Assembly (NCBI RefSeq): GCF_024582815.1
Contig: NZ_CP102099.1
Coordinates: forward strand, 1,612,001-1,676,000
Direction of reading: 5' to 3'
DNA length: 64,000 bases
Source of the DNA: Acinetobacter colistiniresistens
GTDB taxonomy: Bacteria; Pseudomonadota; Gammaproteobacteria; Pseudomonadales; Moraxellaceae
In this document: one piece after another, positions 1-11,232 of the stretch
Layout of the letters: each line of letters starts with the position of its first letter
Numbering within the stretch: position 1 is the stretch's first letter
The notes under the pieces: generated by a model
Told to the model about the DNA's origin: nothing
Database searches by the model: none
Seen by the model: only the letters and a program-made list of their open reading frames with translations
Program-made: the position numbers and the translations under genes

Positions 1-813
1 TTACGTTTACTCCGTGGTAAACATGAGATGGAATCTCTGATTTTAACCACTGCCTTACTTGCCAGTGGATCATATCTCGTGGCTTTATTTGCACATGCCT
101 CTGCCCCTATTGCCTGTGTTATTGGCGGACTTATCGTTGGGAATAAATGGCAAGAAATTCGTGAACAGCGCGAAATCCGTGAGGTCAATCACTTTTGGCA
201 TACGGTTGAGGGGATCATTAATTCATTCTTGTTCACCTTGATTGGCTTGGAGTTGTTTATTCTTGATTTGAGTGCGAACCTGATTATTGGTGGGATCATT
301 GCTTTTATTATTCTGCACCTATCTCGGTTTGCTGCAAATTTTGCCGCTTTTGCCCTGTTTCCATCTTTCCGCAAAAAAAGCTATAACGGCAGTTTAGCAA
401 TTTTATCTTGGGGGGGAGTTCGTGGCGGGATTTCACTGGCGCTGATTCTTGCTGTCGCGAATATTCCTGAATTAAGCCAATATAGTAGCATCTTGATTGG
501 TTATACCTTTATTAGCGTATTGCTGTCGGGGGTAGTCTGTGGTCTTGGCCTGCCAGCTGTGATGAATGCATTTTACTATAATCCAAGTGAACAAAAAGAC
601 GGTTTGAAAGGTTGGTATCAGCGTATGTGCAATAAGATGAACCGCCGTGGCTTTAAATACATTGTAGGTGAAGATGCTTTAGGTAGAGAAACTATCACGA
701 TTTATAATCCAGAGATTTTATTGGATCAGAAGACAGAAGATGGTGTTGCAACAATGCATCATCCGAATAAGAGAGAAGAGGTGAAACGATTGGAAAATCC
801 TGATAATTTTTAA
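1..813 (+). CDS. Na+/H+ antiporter, CPA1/NhaP type (3' part, 5' end outside window)
   Basis: Frame 1 is open from the first base, so the gene starts upstream of the window; the ATG at 28 is internal. The visible part (about 270 residues) has alternating hydrophobic segments (residues from the window start roughly 12-45, 70-110, 125-150, 160-190) and the SWGGVRGGISLAL segment typical of the last membrane helices of CPA1 sodium/proton exchangers. After residue about 195 it becomes a hydrophilic cytoplasmic tail rich in charged residues. Known role of the family: electroneutral exchange of Na+ or K+ for H+ at the inner membrane, for pH and salt tolerance. A hairpin terminator follows directly, so it is the last gene of its transcript. 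Family assignment is firm; ion specificity is not visible. Confidence 0.85.
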   Translation, partial: LRLLRGKHEMESLILTTALLASGSYLVALFAHASAPIACVIGGLIVGNKWQEIREQREIREVNHFWHTVEGIINSFLFTLIGLELFILDLSANLIIGGIIAFIILHLSRFAANFAAFALFPSFRKKSYNGSLAILSWGGVRGGISLALILAVANIPELSQYSSILIGYTFISVLLSGVVCGLGLPAVMNAFYYNPSEQKDGLKGWYQRMCNKMNRRGFKYIVGEDALGRETITIYNPEILLDQKTEDGVATMHHPNKREEVKRLENPDNF

Positions 814-832
814 CCTTATATTTTAAACTTTT

Positions 833-863
833 AAAAAGCCTTTATAAAATAAAGGCTTTTTTG
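833..863 (+). terminator. Rho-independent terminator after the antiporter
   Basis: AAAAGCCTTTA and TAAAGGCTTTT form an 11-bp stem with a short AT loop, followed by a T run, 20 bases after the stop codon. Confidence 0.85.
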
Positions 864-1257
864 TTTTGTAAAATTAATAATATTGTTTAATTTTATTTGA
901 GTGTTATTTTTGTTGTAATTTTTCTTTTAAAATTAATTTAAAATTTTATTAAGTTTTGTTTAAATGCCTTTTGGGAATTTATCTTTCTTTATTTTCATTT
1001 GTTTAAAAATGTAAATTAAAAATATAATAAATCGTTTTTTATTTTTTTATCCTTTTAAATCATTATCTTGTTTCGTTGTTTAAAAAGTATTTCAATGTGT
1101 TTTTATATTTTTGTTTTGTGCGCTATTTAACATTTATTTTGTTTGCATTAAAGTGGTGCTGTGAACTCTATCACTTAGAAACAATAATTTAAACTTAAGT
1201 TAATAATGTAATTAAGAATTGATTAAATATTTATAATTTATAATGAGGAATATAACC
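864..1257 (+). other. AT-rich intergenic region upstream of the adhesin gene
   Basis: About 390 bp of very AT-rich DNA, full of T-rich stretches, without a plausible ORF. It should hold the adhesin promoter, but I cannot single out one convincing -35/-10 pair. A ribosome binding site (GAGGA, near 1245) precedes the ATG at 1258. Such AT-rich leaders are common targets of H-NS-type silencing; that is inference. Confidence 0.4.
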
Positions 1258-1512
1258 ATGTCTCAAATACAAATTATTTCCAAGGAAAGTCACCAAACCC
1301 TTGTAAATATAACGGGAAAAACAGCCACATTGCCTTCTGAACCTTCAGTTGTATTAATTAAGGTCTCTGCAAATGATATTTCAGTTGTTAAGAGAGATGG
1401 TGTAAATGCGGTTGTAGTATTAAAAAATGGCGAAACAATTATTATTAAGGATTTCTTCAATAATGGTGAAGTAGCAGATAATAGTTTGGTGCTTCAAGGT
1501 GAAGATAATCAA

Positions 1513-2745
1513 TACAGTTACTGCGATTGCAACAGATCCGGCAGGTAACCCATCATTACCGGGTACTGGAATTGTCGATACGGTTGCGCCAGATATCAGT
1601 TCAGTCGGATTTGCGATCAATGCAGTCACAGCGGACAACGTGCTGAATGCAGCAGAATCTACAGGCAATGTTACCTTGACAGGAACATTAACCGGTGTGC
1701 CAGCTGATGCGGCGAAAACAGTAGTGACTGTTATTGTCGATGGGGTAAGTTATACCGCTACAGTGAATGCAGCGAATGGCACATGGAGTGTCAGTGTTCC
1801 AGGTAGTGGCCTGGTCGCAGATGCAGATAAAATCATTGATGCCAATGTTAAATTTACAGATGCAGCAGGTAATAGCAGTACGGTTACAACTACCCATGCC
1901 TACAGCGTAGATGTGACTGCACCGAATGCACCAGTCTTAAATCCGATCAATGGTGTTGATCCAGTGACGGGCACAGCAGAACCAGGTTCAACGGTGAAAG
2001 TGACCTTCCCTGATGGCAGTACAGCTCAAACCACAGCAGATCCAGGTACAGGTGTGTGGACCGTACCGAACCCAGGTAATTTACCAAATGGCGGTACAGT
2101 TACTGCGATTGCAACAGATCCGGCAGGTAACCCATCATTACCGGGTACTGGAATTGTCGATACGGTTGCGCCAGATATCAGTTCAGTCGGATTCGCGATC
2201 AATGCAGTCACAGCGGACAACGTGCTGAATGCAGCAGAATCTACAGGCAATGTTACCTTGACAGGAACATTAACCGGTGTGCCCGCTGATGCGGCGAAAA
2301 CAGTAGTGACTGTTATTGTCGATGGGGTAAGTTATACCGCTACAGTGAATGCAGCGAATGGCACCTGGAGTGTCAGTGTTCCAGGTAGTGGCCTGGTCGC
2401 AGATGCAGATAAAATCATTGATGCCAATGTTAAATTTACAGATGCAGCAGGTAATAGCAGTACGGTTACAACTACCCATGCCTATAGCGTAGATATCACT
2501 GCACCGAATGCACCAGTCTTAAATCCGATCAATGGTGTTGATCCAGTGACGGGCACAGCAGAACCAGGCTCAACGGTGAAAGTGACCTTCCCTGATGGCA
2601 GTACGACAACCGTCACAGCAGATCCAGGTACAGGTGTGTGGACCGTACCGAACCCAGGTAATTTACCAAATGGCGGTACAGTTACTGCGATTGCAACAGA
2701 TCCGGCAGGTAACCCATCTTTACCTGCTACAGGCGTTGTGGACAC
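1513..2745 (+). repeat. 582-bp tandem repeat (194 residues) in the adhesin
   Basis: The sequence TACAGTTACTGCG recurs at 1513, 2095 and 2677, a spacing of exactly 582 bp. Each unit encodes a long Ig-like domain ([14 protein letters not shown] start) plus a shorter one ([15 protein letters not shown] start). The copies are nearly identical, differing by scattered bases. Confidence 0.85.
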
Positions 2746-3595
2746 GGTTGCACCAGTTGTTACGATTGTGAATGAGCTCAGCAATGATGCTACCCCCGCT
2801 TTAAGCGGGACTGTAAATGATCCTACTGCGAAAGTGGTGGTGAGCGTCGATGGTGTGAACTATCCTGCCACCAACAATGGCAATGGCACCTGGACCCTTG
2901 CAGACAACACCTTGCCAACGCTGACCGATGGTCCACATACCGTGACAGTCACAGCGACTGATCCAGCAGGAAATGTGGGTACAGCGACAGGTACAATTAC
3001 GATTGATACGGTTGCACCGAATGCACCTGTCGTGAATCCGATCAATGCAGTTGATCCGATTACCGGTACGGCAGAACCAGGCTCAACAGTCAAAGTGACC
3101 TTCCCGAACGGCAGTACCGAACAGGTGACCGCCGATCCAGTCACCGGGGTCTGGAGTGTACCGAATCCGGGTGGCTTGTTGAATGGTGAGGCGGTTACCG
3201 CAACAGCGACTGATCCGGCAGGAAATGTGTCCTTGCCAGGCACTGGAATTGTGGATACGGTTGCGCCAGATACCAGCTCTGTCGGATTTACGGTTGATGC
3301 AGTCACAGCGGATAACGTACTCAATGCAGCAGAATCTACTGGTAATGTTACCTTGACAGGAACATTAACCGGTGTACCTGCTGATGCGGCGAAGACGGTA
3401 GTCACCATTATTGTCGATGGAGTAAGTTATACTGCTACAGTGAATGCAGCGAATGGTACATGGAGTGTCAGTGTTCCGGGCAGTGGCTTGGTCGCAGATA
3501 CAGATAAAATCATTGATGCCAATGTTAAATTTACAGATGCAGCAGGCAATAGCAGTACGGTTACAACTACCCATGCTTATAGCGTAGATGTAACT

Positions 3596-6500
3596 GCACC
3601 GAATGCCCCTGTGTTACATCCAATCAATGCGGTTGATCCGATTACCGGTACAGCAGAGCCTGGTGCAACAGTCAAAGTAACCTTCCCGAATGGCAGTACC
3701 GAACAGGTGACTGCAGACCCAGTAACTGGGGTGTGGAGTGTACCGAACCCGGGTGGCTTGTTGAATGGTGAGGCAGTGACTGCGACAGCAACAGATCCAG
3801 CAGGAAATGTATCCTTACCAGGTACGGGCCTTGTGGATACGGTGGCACCGATTGTTGCCTTGGACAATCTGTTAACCAATGACAGCACTCCGTTATTAAC
3901 GGGTACAGTGAATGATCCAGATGCGAAAGTGGTGGTGACTGTTGATGGTGTGAACTATCCGGCCACCAACAATGGCAATGGCACCTGGACGCTTGCAGAC
4001 AACACCTTGCCAACGTTGACCGATGGTCCGCATACCGTGACCGTCACAGCGACTGATCCGGCAGGGAATGTGGGTACAACCACAGGTACAGTAACCGTTG
4101 ATACGGTTGCACCGAATGCCCCTGTGTTACATCCAATCAATGCGGTTGATCCGATTACCGGTACAGCAGAGCCTGGTGCAACAGTCAAAGTGACCTTCCC
4201 GAATGGCAGTACCGAACAGGTGACTGTAGACCCAGTAACTGGGGTGTGGAGTGTACCGAACCCGGGTGGCCTGACCAATGGTGAGGCGGTGACTGCGACA
4301 GCAACAGATCCTGCAGGCAATGTATCCTTACCAGGTACGGGCCTTGTGGATACGGTTGCACCGATTGTTGCCTTGGACAATCTGTTAACCAATGACAACA
4401 CCCCGTTATTAACGGGTACGGTGAATGATCCAACAGCGAAAGTGGTGGTGAGCGTCGATGGTGTGAACTATCCTGCCACCAACAATGGCAATGGCACCTG
4501 GACCCTTGCAGACAACACCTTGCCAGCACTGACCGATGGTCCACATACCGTGACCGTCACAGCGACTGATCCGGCAGGGAATGTGGGTACAACCACAGGT
4601 ACAGTAACCATTGATACGGTTGCACCGAATGCCCCTGTGTTACATCCAATCAATGCGGTTGATCCGATTACCGGTACAGCAGAGCCTGGTGCAACAGTCA
4701 AAGTAACCTTCCCGAATGGCAGTACCGAACAGGTGACTGCTGATCCAGTCACCGGGGTATGGAGTGTACCGAATCCGGGTGGCCTGACCAATGGTGAGAC
4801 CGTTACAGCAACAGCGACTGATCCGGCAGGAAATGTGTCCTTACCAGGTACAGCCGTTGTGGATACGGTTGCGCCGATCGTTGCTCTGGACAGTTAACCA
4901 ATGACAACACCCCGTTATTAACGGGTACGGTGAATGATCCAACAGCGAAAGTGGTGGTGAGCGTCGATGGTGTGAACTATCCTGCCACCAACAATGGCAA
5001 TGGCACCTGGACCCTTGCAGACAACACCTTGCCAGCACTGACCGATGGTCCGCATACCGTGACCGTCACAGCGACTGATCCGGCAGGGAATGTGGGTACA
5101 ACCACAGGTACAGTAACCGTTGATACGGTTGCACCGAATGCCCCTGTGTTACATCCAATCAATGCGGTTGATCCGATTACCGGTACAGCAGAGCCTGGTG
5201 CAACGGTGAAAGTAACCTTCCCGAATGGCAGTACCGAACAGGTGACTGCTGATCCAGTCACCGGGGTATGGAGTGTACCGAACCCGGGCGGCCTGACCAA
5301 TGGTGAGACCGTTACAGCAACAGCGACTGATCCGGCAGGAAATGTGTCCTTACCAGGTACGGGCCTTGTGGATACGGTTGCGCCGATCGTTGCTCTGGAC
5401 AATCTGTTAACCAATGACAACACCCCGTTATTAACGGGTACGGTGAATGATCCAACAGCGAAAGTGGTGGTGAGCGTCGATGGTGTGAACTATCCTGCCA
5501 CCAACAATGGCAATGGCACCTGGACCCTTGCAGACAACACCTTGCCAGCACTGACCGATGGTCCGCATACCGTGACCGTCACAGCGACTGATCCGGCAGG
5601 GAATGTGGGTACAACCACAGGTACAGTAACCATTGATACGGTTGCACCGAATGCCCCTGTGTTACATCCAATCAATGCGGTTGATCCGATTACCGGTACA
5701 GCAGAGCCTGGTGCAACAGTCAAAGTAACCTTCCCGAATGGCAGTACCGAACAGGTGACTGCTGATCCAGTCACCGGGGTATGGAGTGTACCGAATCCGG
5801 GTGGCCTGACCAATGGTGAGACCGTTACAGCAACAGCGACTGATCCGGCAGGAAATGTGTCCTTACCAGGTACAGCCGTTGTGGATACGGTTGCGCCGAT
5901 CGTTGCTCTGGACAATCTGTTAACCAATGACAACACCCCGTTATTAACGGGTACGGTGAATGATCCAACAGCGAAAGTGGTGGTGAGCGTCGATGGTGTG
6001 AACTATCCTGCCACCAACAATGGCAATGGCACCTGGACCCTTGCAGACAACACCTTGCCAGCACTGACTGATGGTCCGCATACCGTGACCGTCACAGCGA
6101 CTGATCCGGCAGGGAATGTGGGTACAACCACAGGTACAGTAACCGTTGATACGGTTGCACCGAATGCCCCTGTGTTACATCCAATCAATGCGGTTGATCC
6201 GATTACCGGTACAGCAGAGCCTGGTGCAACGGTGAAAGTAACCTTCCCGAATGGCAGTACCGAACAGGTGACTGCTGATCCAGTCACCGGGGTATGGAGT
6301 GTACCGAACCCGGGCGGCCTGACCAATGGTGAGACCGTTACAGCAACAGCGACTGATCCGGCAGGAAATGTGTCCTTACCAGGTACAGCCGTTGTGGATA
6401 CGGTTGCGCCGATCGTTGCTCTGGACAATCTGTTAACCAATGACAACACCCCGTTATTAACGGGTACGGTGAATGATCCAACAGCGAAAGTGGTGGTGAG

Positions 6501-7930
6501 CGTCGATGGTGTGAACTATCCTGCCACCAACAATGGCAATGGCACCTGGACCCTTGCAGACAACACCTTGCCAGCACTGACTGATGGTCCGCATACCGTG
6601 ACCGTCACAGCGACTGATCCGGCAGGGAATGTGGGTACAACCACAGGTACAGTAACCGTTGATACGGTTGCACCGAATGCCCCTGTGTTACATCCAATCA
6701 ATGCGGTTGATCCGATTACCGGTACAGCAGAGCCTGGTGCAACGGTGAAAGTAACCTTCCCGAATGGCAGTACCGAACAGGTGACTGCTGATCCAGTCAC
6801 CGGGGTATGGAGTGTACCGAACCCGGGCGGCCTGACCAATGGTGAGACCGTTACAGCAACAGCGACTGATCCGGCAGGAAATGTGTCCTTACCAGGTACA
6901 GCCGTTGTGGATACGGTTGCGCCGATCGTTGCTCTGGACAATCTGTTAACCAATGACAACACCCCGTTATTAACGGGTACGGTGAATGATCCAACAGCGA
7001 AAGTGGTGGTGAGCGTCGATGGTGTGAACTATCCTGCCACCAACAATGGCAATGGCACCTGGACCCTTGCAGACAACACCTTGCCAGCACTGACTGATGG
7101 TCCGCATACCGTGACCGTCACAGCGACTGATCCGGCAGGGAATGTGGGTACAACCACAGGTACAGTAACCGTTGATACGGTTGCACCGAATGCCCCTGTG
7201 TTACATCCAATCAATGCGGTTGATCCGATTACCGGTACAGCAGAGCCTGGTGCAACGGTGAAAGTAACCTTCCCGAATGGCAGTACCGAACAGGTGACTG
7301 CTGATCCAGTCACCGGGGTATGGAGTGTACCGAACCCGGGCGGCCTGACCAATGGTGAGACCGTTACAGCAACAGCGACTGATCCGGCAGGAAATGTGTC
7401 CTTACCAGGTACAGCCGTTGTGGATACGGTTGCGCCGATCGTTGCTCTGGACAATCTGTTAACCAATGACAACACCCCGTTATTAACGGGTACGGTGAAT
7501 GATCCAACAGCGAAAGTGGTGGTGAGCGTCGATGGTGTGAACTATCCTGCCACCAACAATGGCAATGGCACCTGGACCCTTGCAGACAACACCTTGCCAG
7601 CACTGACCGATGGTCCGCATACCGTGACCGTCACAGCGACTGATCCGGCAGGGAATGTGGGTACAACCACAGGTACAGTAACCGTTGATACGGTTGCACC
7701 GAATGCCCCTGTGTTACATCCAATCAATGCGGTTGATCCGATTACCGGTACAGCAGAGCCTGGTGCAACGGTGAAAGTAACCTTCCCGAATGGCAGTACC
7801 GAACAGGTGACTGCTGATCCAGTCACCGGGGTATGGAGTGTACCGAATCCGGGCGGCTTGTTAAATGGTGAGGCGGTGACCGCGACCGCGACTGATCCGG
7901 CAGGGAATGTGTCCTTACCAGCAACAGGAA
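3596..7930 (+). repeat. 513-bp tandem repeat array (171 residues, about 8.4 copies)
   Basis: The string GTGTGAACTATCC recurs at 3948, 4461, 4970, 5483 and onwards at 513-bp spacing; the 4461-4970 interval is 509 because of the 4-bp deletion near 4890. Each unit encodes two Ig-like domains. Copies from about 5100 to 7700 are almost identical, which points to recent gene conversion or unequal crossing-over, and makes copy number hard to assemble. Confidence 0.88.
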
Positions 7931-8289
7931 CAGTTGCGACTCCAGCTGATTTGATTGGTGCGATCACCGTACCAGATGACTTAAATGGCGATGGTATCCT
8001 GAATGCTACGGAATTAGGCAATGATGCTAGCTTCAATGCACGTGTTGCTTTAGGACCAAATGCAGTTGCAGGTACTGTAGTGACTGTTAATGGCAATAAC
8101 CATATCGTGACAGCAGCAGATTTACTCAATGGGTATATCACGGCAGCAGTTGCAGTGGCTGGCGATGGCTCCTTGGTCATTCATGCACAAGCGGTGGATG
8201 CTTATGGTAATGTGGATAAAGCATCAGATGTAACAATTATAGTGGATACAACGCCTCCTGATATTAGTACTGCTGCAATTGCGATTAAT

Positions 8290-9607
8290 GAGCCTGTAAA
8301 TTATTTTGTGTAAGTTCCATTTTTTATAAATGATCTTTTAATCGATCATCGAACTGAATCGTAAACCAATTCATTGCTAAACGCCAATTTTGAATTGGCA
8401 TCGTCCATTTCTTCGCAGCATTTGATGTTGCTAAGTAAATGACCTTCTTTACTGAGTCATCAGATGAAAAGATTTTCCTCTTCTTCGTTGAATGGCGTAT
8501 TACGCTATTCAACGACTCAATCGCATTTGTTGTATAAATTGCATGACGTATTTCGGCTGGATAGCTAAAGATCGTTCGGATATTTTCCCAATTGGCCCGC
8601 CAGGATTCTCCAATTTTGGGATACTGGTGATTCCATTGATCACAGAAGATGTCTAGGGACTTTAAAGCATTTTCCTCTGTACTTGCCTGATAAATCGCTT
8701 TCAGACCCGAGGTAACAGCCTTGTAGTCTTTCCAGCTTACAAATCTCAGGCTATTGCGTACAACATGCACGATACACAGTTGAATATCAGTATGAGGGTA
8801 AACGGAGGCTATCGCGTCAGGAAAGCCTTTTAATCCATCTACACAGGCAACAAGAATATCCTGTACTCCTCGATTTTTTAGCTCTGTCATGACTGACAGC
8901 CAGAATTTGGCACCTTCTGTCTGAGCAATCCACATACCCAGTAATTCTTTTTGTCCATCCATATTGATGCCTAAAGCAAGGTATACGGACTTGTTAATCA
9001 CATTGGAGTGCTGACGGACTTTGACAACAATACAGTCAAGATAGACAACAGGATAAAGGCTATCTAAGGCTCTATTTTGCCACTCAGTCACTTGCTCAAT
9101 CACAGCATCGGTAACTTTGCTGATGAGAGATGCTGAGACATCGGCATCGTACATTTCTTTGAAGAAGGCTACAATTTCCCTATTAGTCATTCCTTTTGCA
9201 TACAGTGAGAGGATTTGGTCATCCATACTGGTGATGCGTGTTTGGTGCTTTTTGATAATTTGTGGCTCAAATGAACCTTCTCGATCACGGGGAATATCTA
9301 AAGCCAGTTGTCCATCTTGAGTTGTAATGGTTTTAGAACTAAACCCATTACGGCTATTTGAGCCTTTCCTGGACTGATGCTTTTCATAACCGAGATGGTC
9401 TGAAAGTTCAGTATTGAGTGCAGTTTCAATCATGAATTTTTTAAAGACTGCTGTCATTTGGTTTAAGTCTTCTGGTGTTTTTAGACCTTTAGCCAATTCG
9501 GCAGCCATACTTTTGATTGTTGCTTCATCCATGTGAAGTACCTTTTGTAATTATCCTCTGAAGGATAAATGAAAATTAAGTACTTACACAAAATTTAGAA
9601 CAGTCCC
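8290..9607. mobile_element. IS256-family insertion sequence
   Basis: Ends were found by comparing the left end (GAGCCTGT...TTTTGTGTAAGT) with the reverse complement of the right end (GGGACTGT...TTTTGTGTAAGT): about 20 of 29 positions match. The left end is independently confirmed by a 44-bp copy at 52222-52265 that diverges exactly at position 8290. The flanking octamers (CGATTAAT on the left, ATTGGCTG on the right) differ, so there is no target duplication. The element resembles Acinetobacter IS256-family elements such as ISAba26; the exact name is not verified. Confidence 0.85.
8324..9532 (-). CDS. IS256-family transposase
   Basis: Intact 402-residue mutator-type DDE transposase, the usual length for the family. 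Landmarks are the N-terminal LGYEKHQSR region, the first catalytic Asp in VYLDCIVVK, the second in ACVDGLKGFPDAI, the CIVHVVRNSLRFV block, and the last catalytic Glu in TTNAIESLNSVIR. It fills the whole element and runs opposite to the adhesin it truncates. It probably catalyses copy-out transposition; the element has all parts needed to be active. Confidence 0.93.
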   Translation of the reverse strand: MDEATIKSMAAELAKGLKTPEDLNQMTAVFKKFMIETALNTELSDHLGYEKHQSRKGSNSRNGFSSKTITTQDGQLALDIPRDREGSFEPQIIKKHQTRITSMDDQILSLYAKGMTNREIVAFFKEMYDADVSASLISKVTDAVIEQVTEWQNRALDSLYPVVYLDCIVVKVRQHSNVINKSVYLALGINMDGQKELLGMWIAQTEGAKFWLSVMTELKNRGVQDILVACVDGLKGFPDAIASVYPHTDIQLCIVHVVRNSLRFVSWKDYKAVTSGLKAIYQASTEENALKSLDIFCDQWNHQYPKIGESWRANWENIRTIFSYPAEIRHAIYTTNAIESLNSVIRHSTKKRKIFSSDDSVKKVIYLATSNAAKKWTMPIQNWRLAMNWFTIQFDDRLKDHL

Positions 9608-9639
9608 ATTGGCTGCTATTACTTGAGGCTTTAGAACGA

Positions 9640-11232
9640 GTGATTGATGGAAAGCTGCAACTTCAAGAGCTGCTTACTACAGACCATGCACTACATACCG
9701 AACAGGCTGATCTCTCCGATTTGATCTTGCAACAACGCTACACTGTTCTAGCCTCATTGCAATTACTGACTTTTAATCCAACTCAAAACATCCAACAGGT
9801 TCTTGGTTTTCATCTATTTCATGATTTAGCCGAGATGCGGATGAAGCTTACAGAAAAAGCCAGAAAATTTGATTTGCACATTGGCGATAAAAATAGCCTT
9901 AAAAACTTATACTGTTTGGCTCAGGCAATATTTAGTATGCCAATGGCGTTGTTACAACAAGTTTTTGTTAAATCACTGAATCTAAATGATCTGGATATTG
10001 CAGCCACCAGTTCCTTAATGACGTGTAAGGCACTTGATGCAATTCTTTATCTCACTGATCAAAAGCAAGATTATTACTTTTCTTACCTCCATCACAATCA
10101 GACACTTGGTATTTTCCAGTTATTAGATCAGTTACATCGTATTGATCACTTAGCTCCGTATTATCATTATTTCCAACAAGGTCGGTTACCCACCAAGCAG
10201 CGCCAAGCCAAGACAGAATGGATCAATATTATTGGTGATACTTATTTCGGTGAGTTTTATACAGCTAAAAGAAAAAATAAAGGCATTGATGATGCCTTAC
10301 AACGCTATGGTTACAGTCACTCTTTTGAAGCGATCAAACCATTCTTTGGCGCAGATGATATTAATATTGCCAATTTAGAAGCTGTTTTCAATCTCGATGA
10401 ACATTCAGGTTTATGTGGGAAAAAAGACTATATTTTGGGGGCAAAAGCGCAGGAAACTTTAGACGAATTTAAACAGATTCATCTCAATACACTGTGTTTG
10501 GGCAATAACCATCTCAAAGACTATGGCGACGCAAGCCTAAAACACACTTTAACCCAGTTAGAGCTTGCCAATATTGATTTTATTGGGGCGGGCAATGATC
10601 AACAACAAGCTCATCAATGTCTAGAAATCATCAATAATGCAGGGCAATGTTTGGCTATTTTTAATGGCTATTGGCATCGGCAAACGGCCTATCAAGATTA
10701 CGATTTTTATGCACTGGGTCATAGTGCTGGGGTGGCATGTATCAATGCCGTTTTATTTGAACAGATTATGCAATATCGTTTAGCACATCCAGAGCACAAG
10801 ATCATGGTGATTTGTCATTGGGGTGTTGATTTCAGACCTATCCATCCTGAGCAAAAGAAACTGGCAAATGTGCTGACACAGATCGGGGTAGATATGGTGA
10901 TTGGACATGGTGCACATACCCTTCAACCGATTCAATCGATCAATCAAAAACCTGTTATTTTTGGAATAGGGAATGGTGTATTTAATAGCAATGGTGATTT
11001 TGAGAAATATCAGGCTTTGCCCTATGGAGCCATTGTTCGAATCAACGTCATGGAGTGGCAGTTAAAGCTGTATCCGATTTATACACATAACCGCAAAACC
11101 TTTTGGCAACCACGTATCGTTGATCAGGAACAGTTTCAACAAGCCAGAGCATTATTGACTCGTCAGTTAGACCCAACTCATTACAGTGTGGGGCAAGATC
11201 ATTTGGGTACTTATATTCAATTCAGTTTTTAA
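9640..11232 (+). CDS. CapA/PgsA-like phosphoesterase, 5'-truncated by the IS
   Basis: The C-terminal half (from about residue 190, INIIGDTYFGEFY) is a CapA/PGA-capsule type metallophosphatase domain: GDTYFGE, IANLEAVF, LGNNHLKDYG, CHWGVDF and GHGAHTLQP are its metal-site segments in order. The first 185 residues are a helical region I do not recognise. The frame is open upstream of the GTG at 9640 right to the IS edge at 9607 and reads naturally there (LLLLEALERVIDGKLQL). The original gene was therefore longer, and the GTG is probably an internal codon. The CapA family takes part in capsule, poly-gamma-glutamate or related envelope polymer chemistry; the substrate here is unknown. Whether a product is still made is uncertain. 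Confidence 0.7.
   Translation: MIDGKLQLQELLTTDHALHTEQADLSDLILQQRYTVLASLQLLTFNPTQNIQQVLGFHLFHDLAEMRMKLTEKARKFDLHIGDKNSLKNLYCLAQAIFSMPMALLQQVFVKSLNLNDLDIAATSSLMTCKALDAILYLTDQKQDYYFSYLHHNQTLGIFQLLDQLHRIDHLAPYYHYFQQGRLPTKQRQAKTEWINIIGDTYFGEFYTAKRKNKGIDDALQRYGYSHSFEAIKPFFGADDINIANLEAVFNLDEHSGLCGKKDYILGAKAQETLDEFKQIHLNTLCLGNNHLKDYGDASLKHTLTQLELANIDFIGAGNDQQQAHQCLEIINNAGQCLAIFNGYWHRQTAYQDYDFYALGHSAGVACINAVLFEQIMQYRLAHPEHKIMVICHWGVDFRPIHPEQKKLANVLTQIGVDMVIGHGAHTLQPIQSINQKPVIFGIGNGVFNSNGDFEKYQALPYGAIVRINVMEWQLKLYPIYTHNRKTFWQPRIVDQEQFQQARALLTRQLDPTHYSVGQDHLGTYIQFSF

Larger units (their letters stand above)
1258..8289 (+). pseudogene. Bap/BLP-type Ig-repeat surface adhesin, disrupted
   Basis: The first 80 residues (MSQIQIISKESHQ..., ending at GEDNQ) match the prefix domain that opens Bap/BapA/LapF-like adhesins. 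ATG 1258 is preferred over 1243 because a GAGGA site lies upstream of it. At about 1513 the prefix joins a repeat unit out of frame and stops at 1548. The repeat body continues in another frame from about 1499 to 4897, then is broken again near 4890, where four bases (ATCT) are missing relative to the sister repeats, and resumes to 8313. The body is a string of Ig-like domains ([18 protein letters not shown] motifs) followed by one divergent domain. The 3' end, with any type I secretion signal, is lost at the IS at 8290. Family role: secreted, surface-held protein for biofilm and adhesion, exported by a type I system. The breaks could be real, or partly misassembly of repeats; either way no full-length product can be read here. 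Confidence 0.85.

Noticed and set aside
3596..7930. CRISPR-like or satellite array
   Set aside because: The 513-bp period is a multiple of three, encodes Ig-like domains in one frame, and has no spacers.
2860..8180. Long minus-strand frames antisense to the adhesin
   Set aside because: They repeat with the 513-bp unit and translate low-complexity Pro/Val/Thr strings; they are shadows of the coding repeats.
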